Shown one piece after another: positions 55,627 to 64,000 of a stretch of 64,000 nucleotides of DNA. The stretch covers positions 23,349,236 to 23,413,235 of the forward strand of contig CAMZMU010000071.1 in assembly GCA_947311845.1 (NCBI GenBank). The letters run 5' to 3'. Each line of letters starts with the position of its first letter. The first letter of the stretch is position 1. Made by a program: the position numbers and the translations under genes. This DNA comes from Poa pratensis. Its lineage: Eukaryota; Streptophyta; Magnoliopsida; Poales; Poaceae. The notes beneath the pieces are model-generated. The model saw only the letters and a list, made by a program, of their open reading frames with translations, searched no databases and had not been told where the DNA came from.

Positions 55627-57105
55627 GGTCTAACTCTTATCACTTATCAGATTTTCAGTTCCAAACTAATCTAGCTGTCAATAAGCTCTTGTCGTCGCAC
55701 CTCGAACGGAGATCCTTAAAATTAACAAACTCAAAGCTGTGGAGGGGTATCAAATCAATATCTCCTTCTATTCATTGACCACCGTTGTCCGTCGAAAGTT
55801 CATAGTCCACTTATTGCTACAGCACATGTAATCTTCCCTCATAACATCAACTGGAAAATCAGATAATGCATAAACCTTCCCCTCAACTGGCCGCTCTTCA
55901 AACAACTCTATATCGTTGGGAAGTACACGGGCCTGCATAGTTTTACCCTGCAAGTGGAAAACAGCTAGAAGAATCAGTGAAGTAGTTTAACATTAGTAGC
56001 TAGCAAGCAATGTGATCATCCTTTTGGTGTACAACTGAAGGTAGGGAGTGAATCACCTGATTCAATCAGTAGGCTGTCAAGGCCAAAAGAAATGTCATTT
56101 TTTGGATTGAATGATTCCCATAAACGCGAGATGCGCACCCGCACTTTACAGTTTTCCATTCCATAGGCTAACTGAGAAAGTGGGGTGAACTCATCCTTAG
56201 CTGAACCCATTTTGGCTTTGATAGCTTGAAGCATATGCTACATATAAATGAAGCTGCACATTAGCGTAGAGACAAAAAGGAAATAATGCTCAATATATGT
56301 TAGCCCCACAAATTGAGAAGCTTAAGAATGCCCAGTATTGTTTTTTCGCCATTAGTCTGAAAGCCTGAAACCTAATAGACCACGGTTACTTTCCCATCAG
56401 AATTTGATCACTAGGCAGCAGTATTAAATAGCTGAAATTTCTGAGTATAGCGTTTTTCGTGATGAAAAAGGTTACTTTCCCATCATAATCCCACCATTTT
56501 TTTAGGATTAACCCTAAACCCTAAGCAAACCCTAGCGGAACAAGGCAAAAAAAAAATCAACATAATAATAGAAGTACTACAATGAGGCTTCTGTCCGTGT
56601 AGAGGATGCGAACATATAGGATACGAATCGACTTGTGCGCAAGTTCTGATAGAAAACAAAAGCAAATCCGAACAAAATGTTCAGATCATAACTAAGCAAT
56701 CCACACACTGAGGCCAAACTCAGATCGCAAAATCAACACTGAAGCGCTACTCAAGGAATCAGGATCGTTGGGGGCGAATCATTCGTGTAGACATCCCGGA
56801 GAAGTTGGTCCCGGGAACACGAGAATGGAGATGATTAGTTATGCAGGCGCTAAGGAAAAGGAGGCTGCTCTTTCCCATAGGAAGATAGAGAAAGAATACT
56901 ACCTTAACTACGGAGGATCTGAAGTGGTAGATGTATAACTGCCGCTGTTCTCCTCGCCGTCGCCAGGAACAAGCTTGCTGGAGAAGGAAGAAGGACCAAA
57001 GGAGGTGGGAGAGACGGTCTTGACGGAGCGGCGGAGGCCACGATTAGGAGCAACCTGGGCCACCTCCAGCCCAGCCCAAGAGGAATCGTAATGTGACGGA
57101 AACAA

Positions 57106-60100
57106 AATTGATTAAAGTTGTACGGAGTATTTACTTACTGAGCAATCGGAGTTTAAGTGTTTAACTGTGAAATGGAAAAAATCGTAAGGCCCCGCTTGGA
57201 AAGCATGTGTAGTCTCAGCATTGACATATTACAGTCATACTAGAGGCTGGGGCGCCCCTTGGAGCGCCGCCTAGCCCGTCAGGTGCGTTCAAATCATCAC
57301 ACAAACACACAACCAAGAAATGTGAAGATCTGTGCTACAATATTTTGGCATTTCTCACTCCCATGGATTGATAGATGATCCTCCTTCCAACTGGTCTCAG
57401 ATTGTCTAAACACAAAATGGCACTGAGTTGGTAGTCAGGTTTTCAGTAGTATAAACAATTCAACAAATTGGTGCTACTCTTAGCTCTAAAATAATATTTT
57501 GGTGGTAAAACAGGATACTTTGTTACTGTAGAAGGTATTTAACTGCAACTAACATGTGCTCCAGCCTGCGTGCTGAAACTTGTTTTGAGTGATTGTAATC
57601 CTGACGCTGTTTCTTAATTTTTAAAATGGAAAATCAAAAAAAAAAAAAATAGTAGCACAAGTAGAAGTTGGTTCTATAACTTGCTCAATTTTTATACTTT
57701 TATGCATTCTATCAAAAGGCATAGAGCAGAACGTGCGATATACACATCTGAATCTACTAAATAATACATTGTAACAATATACTTGGTGAGACATCTATGA
57801 CCTGGTACTCAGCCTTGCCTCAGATCAGATAAATCGGATAAAAAAAACAAGCATAGTCAAAAGGACGTTCAAGACCCAAATAATGTATGCTTACTTTGAC
57901 ATTGCAATTGCTGACCTACTATTACATAGCTATTTTCATGGACGTTCAAGCATATGAATGATTATGTGTAGACCATGAACATATCAGAATAAGTCTGCAA
58001 ATATTATGAGTATACATAGGTCATTTTAGGGGATATTCACCTGGCTAATGAAAATCTAAACACTGATAAATAATGCATCAAGCTGGCCACTAATGTAGTG
58101 ACTACTTTGTCAGTTAGTCACTCCAAGGATGATCAACATAAACACGTACCCATCTATACAATCACCCTATAGCGGCAGATAGCAAAACAACATGACCATG
58201 AAATGGGAGAAACAAGAAAAACTATTTAAGGATCATCACTTTTAACAAAAGATACAAAATAAAAAAAATCCAAGTATGATAGGACTTGTACTCAGATAAT
58301 CAAGGAGATACGTAAGTTGCCATGTCGGTGAGATCCTGCATTTCATAGTTTTCTCCCAAGAGAATCCCTGAGTCCCAAATACTCTGTGATGTCGTCGCCA
58401 CACCCAAAGGTCGTCTACCTTTGACGAACCACCGAACAACTGGATGATTTCTACTATCATCCAGTTGTACAAACTTGGGACTGCAATAGCACTCAGGCCA
58501 TTGGCCAGCGAAAAAGCAATAAACCCAATATTTTCTTGCAACAATTCATGCTCATTGCAATTTTCACTGCATAAATAAAAGCACTGTCTGAGCTTTGAAG
58601 CCAAAACTTTTATTTACATGTAATAAATAGTTCAAAGCTAATTTCTATAATACACCAATTCTGGCAATAAACAAAGAACTAAAGAAGAATAAAACTGAAG
58701 TGGATCCGCTGCTTCATTTCTATTTTTAAATAGCATTCGGGTTATATCATTTCTAGTTTAGATAGCATTATTTAGGTTTGCACAAAATCAATATTTGGAT
58801 GTGCATGTGCTCGATGATAATTTCTGCTAATAATCCATGATATTATTATTTTATGAAACCCATCCTACAATATAAATTTTGTATGCTCAACTGCCAATAT
58901 GTTTTTGGCATAGTATCTGAAGTATGACAGAAGATTGCAAATAATGAACCTTCAACTTTTGCCGCTCCAAGACTGCAACATGCTCAGCTGAAATATGTAA
59001 TTATGGAGCCAAATCAGGAGCTGAAAAGGCTTGCTCCCGAAAGGGCACCATGGAGAAGTGAAGGACACAAGTAGTTTAAATGTAGCACAAGTATTGTATA
59101 GTTCTTCTTTACGAGCATCTCCAGACCATCAGCGTTACCTGTAACAGTGGTAGTAACCACTTGGAAAGATTAGCTAGGCACAGCTCTTATATGCAAGCAA
59201 GTACTTACGTATTCGTCTTACACGCTAGAGAAAGATTTCTAGCGTTAAAATTGGGCAAGACTTCATCTACAATTCTAATAAGCCAGGCAGAAGATTAAAT
59301 GTTTCATACCAGATGAGAGCCTAGACTATTCTGGTCATCTGTTATTCAAAATGACCTACGAAGTATAGAAAACCAAATTGCATTCGAGCTTTCCATCGTA
59401 TTTTGGTGATATGTGTACAATTTGCCATGTTACTTTGATATTGGCCAGTGAAGCAGGTTATGCTGAAATATTCCTTGTCTAAGTGGTCTGCATAGATAAA
59501 ATGGATTGGGATTTGCTAGGAAGGAAAAGAGACCGTGTATCCTTGCAGTCATTAAAAATGCCAGTAACGTCGAAGTACATTTCCTAAGAGAATCCTTAGA
59601 TGTGTAAGCTGTATTTTGTCAAACGAATCGGCGCGACACACAATTGAGTCATGGGCACACAAACAATAGAGACATCATGACAACAGAGAAACAAACCTTA
59701 CCGAGAAGTTGGTCAAGAAGAAGCTAACGAGAGCTGTACATCATGACACACGATAATCAGCGAAAAAGAAGCTAAGGCACATACAACTAAACTTCCTTAT
59801 TTATATTACAAATCATAGCATCATATCGTCTTTATAGCCTGAAGACAATTTTCAAATGACAGCAGCTTTTCATATCAAGCACCAAAACCTTAATTTGGCA
59901 ACTCATATAAATATTAAACAGGAAGCTCATTATTAACAGGTGAAACAAATGGGCTTGATCTTGTACATATAACTACTAACACATTTAGATTTTCGCCTAT
60001 GCTCTCCACAAAACTAAATTGCACACACCTATCACTAACCATTTAGTACTATATTTTGCCAATCTTATAGACAACATCCAATTGATCAACAACCACATTG

Positions 60101-61444
60101 AGCATGGACTCATGCATGAGCAAGGAGATACAGGCTTAATATGCCGATTTGTATCCATAAATGCAATATGTACATCCTCAGTGGGGTCTTGGAATTCAAG
60201 ATTGGTAGTATACCTCGACATATGTATTCTGGCGGTTCTTTGGTGTGAGAACGACGAGGCGTGCAGCTTTCTCCGTCGTTGTCGGGGATGGATCTGCCTT
60301 CTCCGATGTCAGTTGCACCTTCTTCTTGTACACCTTAAATCAGCAAGACCAACACATTGTCATTAATAATAATAATAATAATCACTGCAACATTTTCCAA
60401 TCTTACTAACAAGAAGTTTGCTCTGTATTGACAGCAAACAAAGTTCACAAGATAATGGCACTGTGAGTCCCTTGAGTTAATTACTGTTGATGTTGTGAAC
60501 TTACTGTTGCTATTAAAGCCCTGAATATGCTGATTCTGCCGGAGGAAGCAAAAGCAATCGAAGGTTTCTTCTCATCCAAGGCTTAATCAAGTATCACCCA
60601 ACACTCGCCAGGTCCAGTTCTTAAGTCCATCATCCAGGGCAGGTATTGGAAGAGTCACATCAAACAGTTCAGCCACACAGTGTGGCTGAACAGTTTATCC
60701 AACGGAGGTAAAGTAACAGCATTATTATCAGTGTACAACTAGAAGTCCAATGTACTGTACCTCTTGTAGGAACTGAGACACTGTCATAAAGAATCTCGAC
60801 ATATTTTTGTGTTGATCTCGGCTGTTTTTGGTACTACAAACTAGTGATGCTCTTTTAGGCATGATTTACTCCAGACCTATAAAACCATCAACTTTGACAC
60901 ATTGAAGCATTTGACATAACTAGCTACCTGTTATCTTTGCAGGTCTGGTCCCCTCAACACTTACAAGGAGGGTAGCACCCACTCAAGATGAAGACTACTA
61001 CTCCACTTTCCACAATATCGAGCCACGGAAAAATTGTAAATAAATGGGAACAACCAATCTCACTTAATATAGTCCACAATAGGTCTGTCATTCAAATGTT
61101 ACATTAGCATATTGCCTACCATCAAGCACTGCAAATACTAACTAAATACGATACATAAGAGAAGCATCAAACATAGAAACTTCTAAATTTAGAAATTCTT
61201 AAACACGACTTGGAAATCTTCTGGAAGAGATATCTTGCAACTTCCTGAAAGCGGGAGGGTACAAAAATAATTAATAAATGAATGGTAGTGTTCTACATTC
61301 AATTTACTTACTCTATTCAATATTCATTTGACAACATAGCAAAATAAAAAAAATGGCACCTCCACACACTACATAATGAACTAACCTGATGGAATTTGAC
61401 TATCTTGCTCCTAGCTTGTACTTCACTTCCAGGTGACCTTGTAC
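57106..61444. other. Region without a supported gene
   Basis: Upstream DNA of the RPA-like gene followed by AT-rich sequence. A minus-strand frame at 58,242-58,604 (120 codons) is not recognised. At about 60,225-60,340 on the minus strand an exon-like stretch (VYKKKVQLTSEKADPSPTTT ... PKNRQNTYVE) has plausible AG and GT borders but no partner. At about 61,395-61,445 and 61,190-61,245, frames with AG/GT borders could be alternative 3' exons of the trypsin-like gene upstream. Each is weak alone. Confidence 0.35.
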
Positions 61445-62385
61445 TCAAGCTTGCCTCATCTCCTACAAAGATAATTAGTTAATTACATTTAACCAAAAAG
61501 AAGGTTCAATATATTATCCAATCCAACAATTGTTACCTCTAATTTCCTTCTTAAGTGTGGAACAAATATGCATGCACGTCGTACAAAAACCAAACAATCC
61601 TTATTAAGTGATGGGCCCTGAGGTCGAGGGGTAGCACACTGTATTACTCCAACAAAACCACCATTGAGATTAAACACAGGAGCACCGATGGTATGATCTA
61701 TCGGCATGTTGGCAGAAAAGCCCATGGTAAGATAATTTGGATGTTGAAATGCCCTTCTGTCAACTGCCCTTCCGTCAACTCCCAGAACGACACGGGCACG
61801 GCGGCTCACATTTTCTGGAATACTTTGAAAATAAATACTTGGTAAGTAACAACTACGAGACGACAGATAAGTACACAAATACATTCAGTGTATAAACTTA
61901 CATCACAGAAGAAGTGTAAGTATCGAACTCCATCCCGTGCTGCCCGTTAGTTTGTGCAAAAAAAATAAGATCTGTTCTAATTGGGTCAAGTTCAATATTA
62001 CCCACTGGATGAAAGTTTCCTTCAACCACAACCTCCAAAATGTGAAAACCAAAAAAAGTGGTATGAAGGGTGGCTTCATGCAGATCGACACTATCATGAA
62101 AACGAACGGAAAACCACTCATTAGGTTCTGCTTTCTTTGCTGAAATAGCAACGTAAACTTTTCCAGGAATTAGATCAACAATGAAGCCACTGCAGTTTTT
62201 ATAACGTAATGAGGATCCTCTTGTGCAGAATGTCTCGACCATCACGTATGATGGCCTGGCATGAAGAGTAGCATTGTCCAGATCTATCTGATGATCAATA
62301 ATCTATAAAGTAAAAGAAATCAGCATTTTATGGTACAAAGCAAATGAAGCATAAAAGAAACACCAACAGAGCCTACCGGAGCCAT
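61445..62385 (-). CDS. Single-domain trypsin-like protein lacking catalytic residues (237 aa)
   Basis: Four exons on the minus strand: 62385-62377 (Met-Ala-Pro), 62302-61902, 61822-61537 and 61462-61445. Borders are GT/AG, phases agree, and the total is exactly 238 codons with a TGA. The fold is recognised from GFIVDLIPGKVYVAIS (first barrel) and IDHTIGAPVFNLNGGFVGVI (substrate-pocket loop). In active PA-clan serine proteases the loop reads G-x-S-G-G-P; here Ile stands at the serine (HTIGAP). The TAAH position reads VAISAK, so catalysis is excluded by sequence. The C-terminus is basic and ends HLRRKLEEMRQA. No signal peptide is visible. It belongs to the same broad fold as the three-domain protein 30 kb away, but is too diverged for me to call a recent duplicate. 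Downstream alternative 3' exons are possible. Confidence 0.7.
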
Positions 62386-62745
62386 GAACAGAGGGCGCAC
62401 AAGAAAGAGGGACTGGGACAAAATGCAATGTTGGATCTGTCGATACATCAAAAGGCGAATCAGAATAAGTCAAACAACAAAATCATAGATCTGAGAAATT
62501 TTTGCCACAAAATTACTCAATTTGTTAGCAGGTTGTTGGCGTACGCCGAGGGACTGAAGCCGCCGGGACGGAGTTAGTCCGCCGCTCTTTTTAGGGTTCT
62601 ACTGAGGACAGTGTAATGGTGTGCGGTCTGGAGTCTGGACTCCTTATATTTTCCAGCCACGCGCAGCGCAGGAACTCGGTTGGGCCGGGCCGTCGGGCAT
62701 TAAAGCTGGCGTGGGTAAACGGAAGGTTTGTCCCTGCAGGAGGTC
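62386..62745 (-). promoter_or_regulatory. Leader and upstream region of the single-domain trypsin-like gene
   Basis: About 360 bp separate the ATG from the end of the inverted-repeat element at 62,746. TTATATTTTCCAGCC around 62,644 offers a TATA-like sequence on the opposite strand only; no convincing TATA box in the gene's direction was found. The GC-rich part near 62,550-62,600 is leader-like. Confidence 0.3.
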
Positions 62746-63796
62746 CTTTGCGTCGCCCGCAGGCGGCGGTTCGCGCTAGCGTCGCCTGAAGGCACCCGCT
62801 AATGGGCCCATACGGAGAGTTCTCCTTTTTCCTTATGTTTTTTCATTTCTTTTTTTTTTGCTTGTTTCTTTATTATTCTGTACGTTTTTTTTGCAGTTTT
62901 TCTTTTCTTTATTTTCATTAATTTGACTTTTTCGATTTAAAAAAAAAACATTTGAGAACACAAATATTTTTTAAATCTGAATATTTTCAAAATATGAAAA
63001 TTTTCAAAAATGGAACCATTTTTAAATTTGAAATCATTTTAAATTCGAAATCATTTTAAATTTGGAACCATTTTAAAAAATGATTTTTTTTAATTTGAAA
63101 CCATTTTCTAAATGGAAACATTTTATATTCGGAACCATTTTTAAATTTGGAATCATTTTCAAAATGGAACCATTTTTAAATTTGGAACCATTTTTAAATG
63201 GAACCTTTTTTTAAATTCGGGACCATTTTAAATTTGCAACCATTTTTTAATTTAGAACCATTTTTAAATTCGAAACCATTTTCAAATTCGGAACCAATTT
63301 CTAATTCGGAACAATTTTCAAATTTGGAACCATTTCAAATTTGGAACCATTTTAAATTCAGAACCATTTTCAAAATGGGGCCATTTACACATTTGGAACC
63401 ATTGTAAATTCAAAACAATTTTAAAAAATGATCAATTTTTTAATTTGGAACCATTTTCAAAAAATGAATAATTTTCAAATTTGGAACCATTTTTAAAAAT
63501 GATCAATTTTTCAATTTGGAACCATTTTCAAAATGGAGCCATTTACAAATTTGGAACCATTTTCAAATTTGAAACAATTGTAAATTCAGAACCATTTTAA
63601 AAAATGATCATTTTTTAATTTGGAACAATTTTCAAAAAAATGAACAATTTTCAAATTTGAAACCATTTTAAATTTGGAACTATTTTAAAAATGATCAATT
63701 TTTTAATTTGGAACCATTCTCAAAATGGAACATTTTCAAAAAATGAATTTTTTTCAAATTTGGAACCATTTTAAATTCGAAACCATTTTAAATTCC
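62746..63796. mobile_element. Second member of the inverted-repeat family, truncated
   Basis: It opens TCCTTTGCGTCGCCCGCAGG, matching the left end of the 46,886 element, and shares the following GCGTCGCCTGAAG and GGGCC blocks in order. A T-rich tract (62,825-62,935) is followed by a long degenerate array of GGAACCATTTTAAATTTG-like units (about 62,960-63,796). No right terminus was found; the array ends in the middle of a unit, where a gypsy coding fragment begins. Confidence 0.6.
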
Positions 63797-64000
63797 AAAT
63801 TACTTGACGTGCTTAAAGCTCACCGACCAGCCATTGGATACTCTCTTGATGATCTTAAAGGTATAAGCCCAGCTCTATGTATGCATAAAATTAATTTGGA
63901 GGAGGATGCAAAACCTGTTGTTGATTATCAACGCCGTCTCCATCCAAAAATGAAAGAGGTGGTAAAGAAAGAGGTAATAAGACTTATTGAAGTTGGTATT
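63797..64000 (+). pseudogene. Gypsy pol fragment at the window edge
   Basis: The plus strand is open from 63,797 to the end and reads the region just before and into the reverse transcriptase of Triticeae gypsy elements: AIGYSLDDLKGISPALCMH, then INLEEDAKPV, RRLHPKM and KKEVIRLIEVGI. There is no start codon, gag or protease upstream, so this is a 5'-truncated copy that joins the AT-rich array directly. It continues beyond the window. Confidence 0.8.

Larger units (their letters stand above)
50738..55631 (-). mobile_element. Composite Ty1/copia element with unlike LTRs, bounded by GGTCT
   Basis: The unit runs 50,743-55,626 with TG...CA ends and the same five bases GGTCT on both sides (50,738-50,742 and 55,627-55,631). 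On the minus strand its parts are: a 79-bp LTR (55,626-55,548); PBS (TGGTATCAGAGCCAAGG); a short internal region; a polypurine tract; a second 79-bp LTR (55,361-55,283); a second, altered PBS (TGGCATCAGATCGGGCC); copia gag-pol; a polypurine tract (about 50,852-50,841); and a 98-bp LTR of a different sequence (50,840-50,743). It lies in an intron of the RPA-like gene, same orientation. Confidence 0.8.
49296..57105 (-). pseudogene. Replication protein A 70-kDa-like gene, interrupted and probably dead
   Basis: RPA70-type proteins bind single-stranded DNA through OB folds. Minus-strand pieces in order: a leader exon (57,105-56,903) with a short upstream frame; 56,234-56,057 (FTPLSQLAYGMENCKVRVRI, first OB fold); 55,947-55,683 (RPVEGKVYALSDF, then LHSFEFVNFKDLRSRCDDKS); 50,684-50,589 (DVLGHVVYVG, then DIEICNARIRDLR); 50,511-50,381 (RELSVTLYGDIACGFAEDML); 50,271-50,195; 50,116-50,002; 49,924 to about 49,775 (DIDCTSGW...RCSRCG, zinc-binding part); 49,634-49,296 (KLKAKVQDATGTMNLRIF, C-terminal OB fold, stop). 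Reading breaks: the second/third piece junction is one base out; a shift near 55,768; a CT where the donor after DDKSLLT should be GT (55,682); a shift near 50,655; and phase mismatch before the last exon. A copia element lies in the intron between 55,683 and 50,684. The order is that of a full-length family member. Confidence 0.7.

Overview
The window looks like nuclear DNA from a large-genome grass, most probably a Triticeae species such as wheat, Aegilops, barley or rye. The reasons are nested Ty3/gypsy elements primed by tRNA-Asp, a gypsy LTR opening with TGATACGTCTC (a start I associate with Triticeae), grass-type MITEs, Helitron-like ends, and intron-rich genes with GC-rich leaders. Species and chromosome cannot be read from the sequence. 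No rRNA, tRNA gene or CRISPR array was seen.

Layout. 1-4.8 kb: Helitron-like end, a PIF/Harbinger-type MITE (TTA target duplication), an AT-rich degenerate array and a hAT-type MITE. 4.9-25.0 kb: a nested retrotransposon cluster. Element A (+) is cut off in its protease domain. Composite element B (-) has two different LTR families at its ends. Element D (-) is non-autonomous, carries one intact ORF of unknown function, and sits inside a plus-strand LTR of the second family. Element E (-) is a gypsy remnant cut off after its reverse transcriptase. 25.2-33.1 kb: a 19-coding-exon gene (+) encoding three successive trypsin/HtrA-like domains that have all lost the catalytic histidine. 33.4-35.2 kb: an RNase H-like fragment and a weak minus-strand exon. 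35.26-41.28 kb: element F, a complete gypsy element with 385-bp LTRs differing at one base and a GGCGC target duplication, but with several broken reading frames.

41.3-49.3 kb: low-information GC-rich and AT-rich repeat DNA, a second Helitron-like end, a 753-bp inverted-repeat element and one unexplained ORF. 49.3-57.1 kb: a replication protein A 70-kDa-like gene (-), apparently a pseudogene, with a Ty1/copia element in one intron. That element (50,743-55,626) is the most unusual object here: its two ends are different LTRs, yet the unit is bounded by the same 5-bp duplication GGTCT, and a 344-bp TRIM/SMART-like mini-element shares its 5' LTR. 57.1-61.4 kb: no clear gene. 61.4-62.4 kb: a compact four-exon gene (-) for a single trypsin-like domain, also lacking catalytic residues. 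62.7-64 kb: a second member of the inverted-repeat family running into a gypsy reverse transcriptase fragment.

How it fits together: the host content is small and consists of genes of catalytically degenerate PA-clan protease folds plus a decayed RPA-like gene. Mobile DNA makes up the rest, including material directly upstream of both protease-fold genes. Exon models were drawn by eye from splice consensus, reading phase and repeat-to-repeat comparison, without transcript data.
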